This document shows positions 1 to 5,891 of a DNA stretch of 8,147 nt, one piece after another. Position numbers and translations under genes: made by a program. The notes under the pieces were generated by a model. It saw only the letters and a program-made list of their open reading frames with translations. It was not told where the DNA came from and did no database searches. Numbering within the stretch: the stretch's first letter is position 1; each line of letters opens with the position of its first letter. The stretch comes from Oscillibacter sp. (lineage in GTDB: Bacteria > Bacillota > Clostridia > Oscillospirales > Oscillospiraceae), in assembly GCA_017447005.1 (NCBI GenBank), contig JAFSOM010000102.1, positions 1 to 8,147 on the forward strand, in the 5' to 3' direction.

Positions 1-167
1 AAAGCGCGCTGGCGTGGCTCAACGGAAAACTGATGGTCGCCTTGCTGATGGAGAAATTCATGAGCGGGAAGATTTTTTCCCCTTCTGACGAACGCCAGCC
101 GGAGTTTGTGGCGGGAAACAAAGATGTGTCTCCTCCTGCTCAAAACGAATATTGTAAGCCTCTATGA
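1..167 (+). pseudogene. IS4-type transposase, C-terminal fragment (5' end outside window)
   Basis: Reading frame 3 is open from the window edge to the TGA at 165-167. It begins SALAWLNGKLMVALLMEKFM, a sequence I recognise as the C-terminal end of IS4-family DDE transposases, just after the catalytic Glu region (…YRYRWQVE…KRLKS…). About 54 residues are visible; the catalytic core would lie left of the window. The transposase N-terminus at 4841-5315 appears to belong to the same IS family, and matching terminal repeats (257-270 and 4672-4685) support this. Whether this copy is intact upstream cannot be judged here, so it may be the end of a functional gene rather than a remnant. Confidence 0.65.
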
Positions 168-270
168 TGAGAAACTCGATTTCGATTCCATAACGCTTCA
201 TTTTTGCGTGGAAAAACGAAGAAAACCGCGTCCGCTTCAAATGTCCCATTTTTAAGTTAGTGCATATGGG
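168..270 (+). mobile_element. Right end of the IS4-type element with terminal inverted repeat
   Basis: After the transposase stop there are about 90 non-coding bases, then TTAGTGCATATGGG at 257-270. This is the exact reverse complement of CCCATATGCACTAA at 4672-4685, in front of the other transposase piece. The match weakens over the next six bases inward (about 18 of 20 overall). These are therefore read as the right and left termini of the same IS type. Sequence to the right (from 271) aligns with the interior of the 224-bp MITE at 1234-1457, so the IS lies inside a MITE copy. Confidence 0.65.
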
Positions 271-399
271 AGGCACCCCCTAAACCATTAAAAATACAGC
301 CGCAGTTTTAGCATCATAAAATGTTGCGAATTTACGCATAACTGGCTGAATCTTTGAATTTTTTACTGGAGACCCGTCCAGAAAAGTTGGAAACTGGTG
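271..399 (+). repeat. Partial copy A of the 224-bp MITE (right part only)
   Basis: This stretch aligns along its whole length with 1329-1457 at roughly 80% identity by eye. Both contain a block AAATACAGCCGCAGTTTTAG and AAATGTTGCGA, and both end in GGAAACTGGTG. The copy lacks the left part of the MITE because the IS4-type element ends at 270, so it is interpreted as a MITE split by the IS. No 8-bp flanking duplication can be tested because the left terminus is absent. Confidence 0.7.
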
Positions 400-730
400 T
401 AGTCAAAAAATAGAGTGATAGTCTGTTTGTAGGTTGTTTGCTGTATGTCCGTACAAACGTCCGACTAACTCGGAAAGCGCGGTCACAGAAGCAGGCAGTC
501 AACTTATAGTTTCCATGGCATATGCAATTTTGTTGTAAATCAATAACATGGAGAGACAACTGTTAAGGACGGCTCATAATGACGGAAAATAGACGGGATA
601 TCTTGTCCGGCGCAGCCGAAGCGTTTTGTCTTGTATTTCGTACCAATGGAAACGAGCGTAGCCACGACAGACGATTAGTAAACAAATTTCTATTGATACA
701 GCGGATTCCTTGGCGTGGTAGGCTGACTAT
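400..730. other. Intergenic stretch, no convincing gene
   Basis: Open frames on the minus strand here are composition-poor and show no family resemblance. Nothing in 400-578 reads as a gene, RNA gene or repeat of another part of the window. The region leads into the doubtful small ORF starting at 579. Confidence 0.4.
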
Positions 731-956
731 GCCGGACGGCTCCCAGCGTAACCAGTGCGCACACTGGTTATGCCGGGGGCTGTCCGGCACAGCCGTCTTA
801 GCCGCGCTAAGGGGTTCTGTGTCAAAGGGAAATTGTTTATCTCATCGGCTGGCCGAAATTATGGGAGAAATGCAGGAACTGTCAAGGCGTCTTGCAAAAA
901 TCGAAAAGCGCGAGCGACAAAATCGTCCGTCTATGGCGTTATCTCACTCGAAGTAA
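579..956 (+). CDS. Doubtful small ORF, 125 aa, hypothetical
   Basis: An ATG at 579 is preceded by AAGGA-like sequence near 565-570 at usable spacing. The 125-residue product has no family I recognise. The C-terminal part (about residues 88-113, with MGEMQELSRRLAKIEKRERQ) looks like a short charged helix or coiled coil, the only protein-like section. Residues about 50-70 are simply the translation of the strong palindrome at 731-788. That palindrome also gives a near-identical NQCAHWL string on the opposite strand, so the open frame there is a by-product of the hairpin. This may be a small gene remnant interrupted by a repeat, or not a gene at all. Confidence 0.2.
   Translation: MTENRRDILSGAAEAFCLVFRTNGNERSHDRRLVNKFLLIQRIPWRGRLTMPDGSQRNQCAHWLCRGLSGTAVLAALRGSVSKGNCLSHRLAEIMGEMQELSRRLAKIEKRERQNRPSMALSHSK
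731..788 (+). repeat. Strong 27-bp stem hairpin (4-nt loop)
   Basis: The arms 731-757 and 762-788 are inverted repeats around the loop CGCA. The innermost nine pairs (TAACCAGTG / CACTGGTTA) and the outermost seven (GCCGGAC / GTCCGGC) are perfect. Only four positions differ between the arms; three of them are G-U wobble pairs in plus-strand RNA and one is A-C. No T-run follows, so it does not look like an intrinsic terminator. It may be a REP-like palindrome or a structured RNA. Confidence 0.75.
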
Positions 957-1123
957 GTCCGACCAGCAAATACAGATACTATATCTTGCGCTTTGCATTT
1001 CAGAAAACCTCAATTTATCGTAGCCGGACAAGATACGCCGTCGGCTATGCGACAAAATGAGCCGTCTTTAACAACAACCTTTGCATTTTTGCTAATGTAA
1101 ATGTGTATTCTCGTAGGTCAATT
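957..1123. other. Non-coding stretch before the repeat cluster
   Basis: No convincing gene is seen. A weak inverted pair, TAGCCG and CGGCTA, lies at about 1020-1047. The plus-strand open frames across here are low in protein character. Confidence 0.35.
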
Positions 1124-1224
1124 TATACTCACGAGCGATGAAATTTACCGCTCATCGCTCCGCCGTGCTTATGTCAAGCGGGATTCGGGCTGTCGAATGG
1201 CAAATCTTACCGCTCAAGAGTATA
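1124..1224 (+). mobile_element. 101-bp MITE-like element, copy 1
   Basis: The element starts TATACTCACGAGCG and ends CGCTCAAGAGTATA, so its ends are inverted repeats of 14 bp with two differences. The same 101 bp occurs in inverted orientation at 4688-4788 with a single difference by eye. Inside is a further perfect 8-bp inverted pair, GAGCGATG (1133-1140) and CATCGCTC (1153-1160), giving a hairpin. It has no coding capacity. The near-identity of the two copies points to recent transposition or gene conversion. No clear target duplication was found around either copy. Confidence 0.8.
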
Positions 1225-1225
1225 A

Positions 1226-1465
1226 TTTCATGGCACCAGTTTCCAAGTTTGTGAGCGCACATAGTCCGCTCGAAAAGCGCATGGTTCGGGCAAAAAATGA
1301 ATCGACTTCGGATTTTTTGCCACTTTGGGAGGCACCTCTAAACCATCAAAAATACAGCCGCAGTTTTAGTGCCTTAAAATGTTGCGAGTTTTTACATAAC
1401 TGCTTGAATTTTTGAACTTTTTGCTGAAAGCCTACCCGGAAAACCTGGAAACTGGTGTTTCATGG
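1226..1465 (+). mobile_element. Intact 224-bp MITE (copy B) with 8-bp target site duplication
   Basis: The element spans 1234-1457. Its left end CACCAGTTTCCAAGTTT and the reverse complement of its right end CACCAGTTTCCAGGTTT match at 16 of 17 positions. It is flanked by a perfect direct repeat TTTCATGG at 1226-1233 and 1458-1465, the signature of a transposition event with 8-bp staggered cuts. It contains no ORF able to encode a transposase, so it must be mobilised in trans. Partial copies of the same family lie at 271-399 and 4368-4671, with a possible decayed one at 6022-6148. It inserted one base away from the 101-bp element ending at 1224. Confidence 0.85.
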
Positions 1466-1493
1466 TTAAAATGCTGAAAATCGCAATATACAC

Positions 1494-1521
1494 TTGACAA
1501 TTTTCGGAAAATGTGTATACT
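1494..1521 (+). promoter_or_regulatory. Sigma70-like promoter (TTGACA-16-TATACT)
   Basis: A perfect -35 box TTGACA (1494-1499) is followed, after 16 bp, by TATACT (1516-1521), which differs from the consensus -10 at one position. It points rightwards toward the AAA+ gene, about 340 bp upstream of that gene's annotated start. This leaves a long untranslated leader, or a separate small transcript. Confidence 0.6.
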
Positions 1522-1529
1522 GTTGACTT

Positions 1530-1800
1530 GGAAACTAATCTTTGAAGGCGTTGTGTTCCTGAAATGCTGAAATTATGGATTTCAGGGCGTTGAAGATTTA
1601 ATATTTACTCGCCAATACTATATTTCTAAAAGGTTTAAAAGGTGTTAGTCAAGAAATGGGTCGGTGGTGGATTATTGACTGTGTTGGAGAATAGATCCAA
1701 CGCGTCGATTTCATCAAAAAATAGGGTCAAAATTGGAGATTTACAAGGCACTTACTTGTTGCGTGTAGGCTCCCCACCTACTTCCTGACTAAGCCCATTT
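1530..1800 (+). other. Leader region with three small hairpins
   Basis: No ORF is convincing between the promoter and the AAA+ gene. Three inverted repeats are visible: CCTGAAAT (1558-1565) with ATTTCAGG (1579-1586), bracketed by direct GGCGTTG copies; GTTGGA (1683-1688) with TCCAAC (1696-1701); and GTAGG (1765-1769) with CCTAC (1777-1781). None is followed by a clear T-run. The region could be a structured 5' leader of the AAA+ gene or a small RNA. It could equally be the remains of a lost upstream gene portion. Confidence 0.3.
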
Positions 1801-1813
1801 AATAAAGAATTGA

Positions 1814-1867
1814 GCGCCCTATGATGACACACTAACAGAAATCGAATGGGATATTGGTGGTGATTAT
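1814..1867 (+). other. In-frame upstream extension of the AAA+ gene without a start codon
   Basis: The frame of the AAA+ protein stays open for 18 codons upstream of the TTG at 1868, back to the TGA at 1811-1813. It reads YDDTLTEIEWDIGGDYLEF across the join, which has the look of genuine protein. No ATG, GTG or TTG occurs in that stretch. An ATGATG at 1821 is in another frame and meets TAA after four codons. Either translation starts at the TTG, or the 5' end was lost or frameshifted and the gene is damaged. Confidence 0.4.
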
Positions 1868-4345
1868 TTGGAATTCAAACAATATCTTGGGAAACTCATC
1901 GTTGCGTGGCTCTGGTATAACCCCGTTTATGAAGAACGCTTCGGAAGCACGAATATTGTGTGCTATATTTATCCCCGTTTTCTTCTTAATGAGGCGTTTG
2001 AAAAAGTCAACGCGGAAGATGATTTTCCTGAAAACGGACGCATGGAAGTCTTTATTCAAGGCGGTCAGAGCGCGAAAGAGGTTTTTGAGCAGTTCGGACC
2101 TTTGGTTAGCGTGCGCTTGAACAGGGAAATTGCGCCCAACTACAAGGGACACAACCGTTACCGTCTCAATTACAATCCCCAGTACGGCGCTTTTTCGGAT
2201 ATTACCATTGAGCGGCTTTCCGAGAAGAAGTTCTTTCAGGTACTGGAGACGGACGCAAACTTTGGGACGCTTCAAAAAACGCGCTTTCTGGACAGACCAG
2301 AGGGAAAGCCCTTTATTGACCGCATCCTGATTCAGAATGGTAGCTCCCTCTATGGGCCGTTTGAATATGAATATCACAAGGAGCGGCTTTTCCTGAAAGG
2401 CGTCAGCGCTTATCAGTATCAGGCAAGAGAGTATCCGAGGGGTGATTGCGTCCAGTCCATCATTGAACTTGAGAACCACGACGGCGCATCCGCTACGTTA
2501 CTTCTCCCAGCTGACGCTTTGCCTGTCTCCAATGACGCCGGAAAAGCCTGTGACTGGATTAGCGACGACCAGTTGATTCTCGCTTTGGCGGACGTACTCA
2601 GAGCGGGAGAGCAACCTGTCCGTGACGAGGTAGCGAAACTTGCCAAGGCCGCATCGGAGCTGACGGAAAGCAACGCGGACGTGACTTTAACGGAGGAACG
2701 CAAAACGCGTCTGCAGGCTTTGTCAAAAGACATCGGGTCATGGAATGAGTTAGCGGACGGCGTGTTGTCGGAAGTCATGAGCGACGAAGCCATACTGGAA
2801 AAACTGTCGGGGCTTGCGGTAGAGCGACATCTTGAGCGTCTCAAGGAGAAACTCGCGGAAGACGCAAATATCCGGGAGCATATGGAAAAATTGGGACAAG
2901 AAGAGGCTCGGCTTCAGAGAAGCGTCGAGGAGTTGCAACGCAGAGAGGCGGATTTGCTGAATCGGGTTCCCAGACAGGAGATAGCGCAAGCCGGAGCGCA
3001 GACGAGCGGCGCAATCCGTGAGCAGGAAGCGACACTGGCGGAGTATGAGCGGAAAATTCAGGACGCGAGAGTTCAATACGACTATGAGCGTGGTCAAAAA
3101 GACAAACTTGAGGCGTCTCTAAGCGCTCTTATCCGTCGTTACAAGGACGAAGCCGGGCAGATTGTGCGCTTGTTTGACCGTAAAATTCTGGACGGGCTTG
3201 TCGGCGAATCATCCTCAGCGCCGTCTCCTGCGCAGGCCTCAGCATCGGTAACGGAACCGCCGCAGTTTTATCCCGCCCTTCTCCACGCGCCCATGTCACG
3301 CGAAGAGATTGTAAACCGCGTGACTGATTATCTTCGCAATTGCGCCGGACGCAGGGTCAGCTATAATGATGTCATCAATTATCTGCTGTGCCTCACGCAA
3401 GGCTTTATTACGACGTTTGCGGGAGCGCCGGGTTGCGGCAAGACTACGCTGTGCACCCTGCTCGCAAAAGCGCTCGGACTGTCCACCAATGACGCGCAGA
3501 ACCGTTATGTGGAGATACCGGTGGAGCGCGGGTGGACTTCCCATCGTGATTTCATCGGAACGGTCATTCCGGAAACTAACGCCCTGCGCGTCAAAAATAT
3601 GGAGGTTTGGGAGGCAATGGCGCGTCTTGCGCGGGAAAATGACGATTCCTGCGCTTATCCTCCGTTTCTGATTCTGCTCGACGAAGCGAATCTCAGCCCT
3701 CCGGAACATTACTGGTCCGCATTTTTGCGTAATTGCGACATAAATGTCTCCGCAAAACGCATGATTTCCATCGGAGGAAATCATATCTGGCCCCTTCCCG
3801 AACATCTGCGCTTTTTAGCGACTGTCAACTTTGACCACACCACGGAAAAACTATCTCCGCGCTTTTTAGACCGCGCATGGGTCATTATGCTGGATTCTTT
3901 CTCAGTTATGGATAATGCGCCGGACACCTCGGAAAATATCGGAGATATGGTATCATACCGTTCACTACAGGAGGCTTTCCGCTCCACGCCGTCCAGCGCA
4001 ATAGACTCTGAAACGGAGCGGAAATGGAACGCTTTTCGTGACATCTTCCAACGGCGCGGACTGCCTATTACGCCACGCGGCTCGCGCATGGTACGCGATT
4101 ACTGCGCTACGGCGTGCGGCTGTATGACGCGGGATACTCCCGAAACGCGCATGGCTCCACTTGATTACGCTTTCTCGCAGAAAATTTTGCCTATGATTAG
4201 CGGACAGGGGGAAAACTACCGCGAACTTATTTATGATTTGAGACGGGAATGCGCAGAAGCTACAATGCCATTGAGCGCACGACATTTAGAGCAAATGCAA
4301 CGCATTTCAGACAATAATCAAGGTTTCTATCGGTTCTTTCGCTGA
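1868..4345 (+). CDS. McrB-like AAA+ ATPase/GTPase with long coiled coil
   Basis: The product (825 aa from the TTG at 1868) is a predicted nucleotide-driven motor of a McrBC-type restriction/defence complex, in which it would assemble as a ring and activate a McrC-like nuclease. Residues 1-290 form an N-terminal region I do not recognise, probably target or partner recognition. Residues about 300-430 are rich in Glu, Arg, Lys and Leu in heptad-like order (LQRSVEELQRREADLLNRV), a long coiled coil. A Ser/Ala/Pro linker follows at about 449-465. The C-terminal AAA+ module has Walker A GAPGCGKTT (519-527), Walker B FLILLDEAN (600-608) and a sensor/arginine-finger segment TVNFDHTT…LSPRFLDRA (652-670). 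The NFD replaces the NxxD GTP-specificity motif of classical McrB. The protein ends GFYRFF, like related McrB-type ATPases, so the C-terminus looks complete. No McrC/DUF2357-type nuclease follows. A coiled coil plus McrB motor recalls CoCoNuT systems. The start is uncertain: GGTGGT precedes the TTG, but the frame stays open to 1814 and reads as plausible protein. Confidence 0.8.
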   Translation: MEFKQYLGKLIVAWLWYNPVYEERFGSTNIVCYIYPRFLLNEAFEKVNAEDDFPENGRMEVFIQGGQSAKEVFEQFGPLVSVRLNREIAPNYKGHNRYRLNYNPQYGAFSDITIERLSEKKFFQVLETDANFGTLQKTRFLDRPEGKPFIDRILIQNGSSLYGPFEYEYHKERLFLKGVSAYQYQAREYPRGDCVQSIIELENHDGASATLLLPADALPVSNDAGKACDWISDDQLILALADVLRAGEQPVRDEVAKLAKAASELTESNADVTLTEERKTRLQALSKDIGSWNELADGVLSEVMSDEAILEKLSGLAVERHLERLKEKLAEDANIREHMEKLGQEEARLQRSVEELQRREADLLNRVPRQEIAQAGAQTSGAIREQEATLAEYERKIQDARVQYDYERGQKDKLEASLSALIRRYKDEAGQIVRLFDRKILDGLVGESSSAPSPAQASASVTEPPQFYPALLHAPMSREEIVNRVTDYLRNCAGRRVSYNDVINYLLCLTQGFITTFAGAPGCGKTTLCTLLAKALGLSTNDAQNRYVEIPVERGWTSHRDFIGTVIPETNALRVKNMEVWEAMARLARENDDSCAYPPFLILLDEANLSPPEHYWSAFLRNCDINVSAKRMISIGGNHIWPLPEHLRFLATVNFDHTTEKLSPRFLDRAWVIMLDSFSVMDNAPDTSENIGDMVSYRSLQEAFRSTPSSAIDSETERKWNAFRDIFQRRGLPITPRGSRMVRDYCATACGCMTRDTPETRMAPLDYAFSQKILPMISGQGENYRELIYDLRRECAEATMPLSARHLEQMQRISDNNQGFYRFFR

Positions 4346-4349
4346 TAGT

Positions 4350-4371
4350 GCTGTCAGTTTATAAAGACAGC
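4350..4371 (+). terminator. Possible weak terminator hairpin after the AAA+ gene
   Basis: GCTGTC (4350-4355) and GACAGC (4366-4371) form a 6-bp stem with a 10-nt loop, five bases after the TGA stop. Only a short TTT follows, inside the left terminus of MITE copy C, so termination would be inefficient. Part of the stem may be formed by the MITE end itself. Confidence 0.3.
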
Positions 4372-4671
4372 AGTTTCCAAGTTTGTGAGCGCACATACCC
4401 CCTCCCCCCAAAAAAAGCCACCTGAGCGGTTGGAACGCCCACCGGGAGCAAAAATCCGCCTTCAACAGACCGACAGGGGTTCCTTGGAGCCGCTCTATGA
4501 CAGATTTTTGCTTTGTTTCTGCTACACGGCATTGAAATCGCCCAGATTTTTAGAATATTTCAGGCTAAAAACAGGTTATCTTCATGAAAAAAGCCCAACC
4601 GCTCAGGTAGAAAAAAGCATGATTCGGGCAAAAATGAATCGAGTTCGGATTTTGCCACTTTGGGAGGTGCG
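4368..4671 (+). mobile_element. MITE copy C (left part), interrupted by a nested insert
   Basis: The left end CAGCAGTTTCCAAGTTTGTG and the following GAGCGCACATA match 1234-1263 of the intact MITE, with one early difference. After about 4398 the match stops. It resumes near 4611-4669 with GCATG, TTCGGGCAAAAATGAATCGA and TTTGCCACTTTGGGAGG, matching about 1276-1334. The roughly 200 bp between is a separate inverted-repeat element. At 4672 the left terminus of the IS4-type element begins, so the MITE's right part is missing here. Confidence 0.7.
4420..4608 (+). mobile_element. 189-bp inverted-repeat element nested in MITE copy C
   Basis: A perfect 14-bp inverted repeat, ACCTGAGCGGTTGG (4420-4433) and CCAACCGCTCAGGT (4595-4608), bounds a non-coding segment. 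The segment holds a further inverted pair, GCAAAAATC near 4449-4457 and GATTTTTGC near 4503-4511. The insert disrupts MITE copy C relative to the intact copy at 1234-1457. The exact insertion borders are blurred (about 4398-4610), and no clear target duplication is visible. Confidence 0.5.
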
Positions 4672-4687
4672 CCCATATGCACTAATT

Positions 4688-4788
4688 TATACTCTTGAGC
4701 GGTAAGATTTGCCATTCGACAGCCCGAATCCCGCTTGACATAAGCACGGCGGAGCGATGAGCGGCAAATTTCATCGCTCGTGAGTATA
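4688..4788 (-). mobile_element. 101-bp MITE-like element, copy 2 (inverted)
   Basis: This is the reverse complement of 1124-1224 with one difference (G for A in the AAATTT(A/G)CCGC segment). It carries the same imperfect terminal repeats starting TATACTC. It sits between the IS terminus and the transposase -35 box, so it displaced the IS end from its promoter without destroying the promoter. Confidence 0.8.
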
Positions 4789-4791
4789 GCA

Positions 4792-4820
4792 TTGACAAAA
4801 GGAAAAAGTAGCGGTATCAT
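4792..4820 (+). promoter_or_regulatory. Promoter of the transposase pseudogene (TTGACA-17-TATCAT)
   Basis: A perfect -35 box TTGACA (4792-4797), a 17-bp spacer and TATCAT (4815-4820) lie 20 bp before the transposase ATG, with AGAGGA directly ahead of the start. This is a typical weak IS promoter arrangement. Confidence 0.55.
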
Positions 4821-4840
4821 AGCAAAAACGCACAGAGGAA

Positions 4841-5315
4841 ATGAGCTATGTAAGAAATTATGGTGGAATAGGCGGACTGATGCGGAAATTGCCGGAAGGG
4901 TACGAGAAGGCGTTTTATGATTCCAAAGCGATGGAACGCAAACGCGGGATACAAAATTTGGAGAATCTAATGTTGCTGTCGTTGTATCGCCTGCTAAACG
5001 GCTGTTCGCTCAAGGAAATCAGCGAAATCGTCTCATTAACGAAACTGGGGATGTCAGCGACGTGGCGTTTATGAAAAGGTTTCAAAAATGCGGGGAATGA
5101 TTTGAATGGGTTAATGAGAACCCTCAACGGATTTTGTATCAGAAGCCTTCCTGTCTGGAAAAAGACCGGGTTTTGGCGGCGGATGCGTCCGAATGTGTCG
5201 AAAAAAGGTAGAACGGACTGATTTATCGGCTTCATTTCGCGTTGGACTTATTTCGTCTCAAGGCACCTCTGTACAACATCATGACAAACGGCGTGGGGGA
5301 AACGCTCAGAAATTT
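4841..5315 (+). pseudogene. IS4-type transposase, decayed N-terminal part
   Basis: The start MSYVRNYGGIGGLMRKLPEG and the following KAMERKRGIQNLENLMLLSL…GCSLKEISEI match the N-terminal part of IS4-family transposases as I know them. A frameshift near 5046-5050 moves the frame, which then reads DVSDVAFMKRFQKCGE. Two in-frame stops follow (TGA 5098-5100, TAG 5209-5211). The segment VLAADASE (Asp codon 5182-5184) should hold the first catalytic Asp of the DDE triad. Homology continues as YRLHFALDLF and GETLRN until about 5315, where a MITE begins. The middle and C-terminal parts are not found downstream. The gene is clearly dead. Confidence 0.75.
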
Positions 5316-5511
5316 GACCTGTGCGGTGTCTGTGGCGGTCAATCCGTTGTGCGTTTCTTGGGCTATTCAAACGCAATGTGAGAACCTGTTTTCCACGTCA
5401 CGGACAGATTCCGGGAGACAAAACGGAGATTTTCACCGTCTACTAATAGGAAATACTGTGAAATGAGGCGAGATCGCCTTGTTTGACGCCGCTATGTTCA
5501 CCGCACAAGTC
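5316..5511 (+). mobile_element. Tandem MITE, copy 1 (196 bp)
   Basis: The ends GACCTGTGCGGTG (5316-5328) and CACCGCACAAGTC (5499-5511) are inverted repeats with one difference. The interior aligns with the next element (5533-5756) for most of its length, apart from about 28 bp missing near its left end. Shared blocks include GAACCTGTT and CTGTGAAATGAGGC. It begins where transposase homology stops, so it probably inserted into the transposase gene. Apparent ORFs inside are chance reading of the repeat. Confidence 0.7.
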
Positions 5512-5532
5512 AACAGGTTCCACAAAAATTTC

Positions 5533-5756
5533 GACCTGTGCGGTGAAAACGGCACTACTCGCGCTGCCTGTGACGGTGAATCCGTCGCGTTGCGCACTCC
5601 TTGGGCAATTCAAACCTAATGTTAAGAACCTGTTCTCCGCTTCATTGACGGATTCAGGGAGGCATAGCGGAAATTTCCGCCGTCTGTTGATAGAAAATGC
5701 TGTGAAATGAGGCAAGTTTGCACTTCTTTGACACCGCTATGTTCACCGCACAGGTC
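5533..5756 (+). mobile_element. Tandem MITE, copy 2 (224 bp)
   Basis: The ends TTTCGACCTGTGCGGTGAA (about 5530-5548) and its reverse complement (about 5741-5759) match for 19 bp, the longest terminal repeats in the window. Only 21 bp separate it from copy 1, and both copies lie in the same orientation. The facing ends (5499-5511 and 5533-5545) would themselves form a hairpin. It lacks coding capacity. Confidence 0.7.
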
Positions 5757-5891
5757 GAAAAATTTAAAATCGACAATCTATATATTCGGTGATTGAGCTT
5801 TGTTTCCCGCGTGTTTAAAGCAACGTCCCAGCGCACTCGATAGAGGACACGGAATGCAAAGAACAGACGCCGCTTATATACTTGTTGTGTT

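Larger units (their letters stand above)
4672..4840 (+). mobile_element. Left end of the IS4-type element
   Basis: The terminus CCCATATGCACTAA at 4672-4685 is the inverted partner of 257-270. It is followed immediately by the inverted 101-bp element (4688-4788), then by the transposase promoter and start. The flank to its left ends GGGAGGTGCG. The flank of the right IS end reads (GGG)AGGCACC. Both correspond to the GGGAGGCACC site of the intact MITE, so both IS copies sit at the same target position. Confidence 0.6.

Noticed and set aside
58..276. Minus-strand 72-aa frame at the left edge
   Set aside because: It lies opposite the transposase C-terminus and the IS end, and shows no recognisable protein features.
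731..788. Intrinsic terminator
   Set aside because: The stem is strong but no run of T follows on either side.
563..790. Minus-strand 75-aa frame with a motif also seen in the plus-strand frame
   Set aside because: The shared NQCAHWL string arises because the palindrome at 731-788 reads the same on both strands.
1101..1415. 104-aa plus-strand open frame
   Set aside because: It runs through the 101-bp element and the 224-bp MITE, so its frame is a by-product of non-coding repeats.
1832..4285. Several minus- and plus-strand open frames overlapping the AAA+ gene
   Set aside because: They lie in other frames of a well-supported gene with clear Walker motifs, and have no family resemblance or ribosome sites of their own.
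4385..4820. Open frames on both strands before the transposase
   Set aside because: They cover MITE, nested insert and IS-end sequence. Similarity to the 1101-1415 frame reflects the shared repeats, not shared protein.
5193..5836. Short open frames across the tandem MITEs, two of them ending in similar NTVK/NAVK peptides
   Set aside because: The similar peptides come from the duplicated MITE sequence. They have no ribosome sites and no known protein family.
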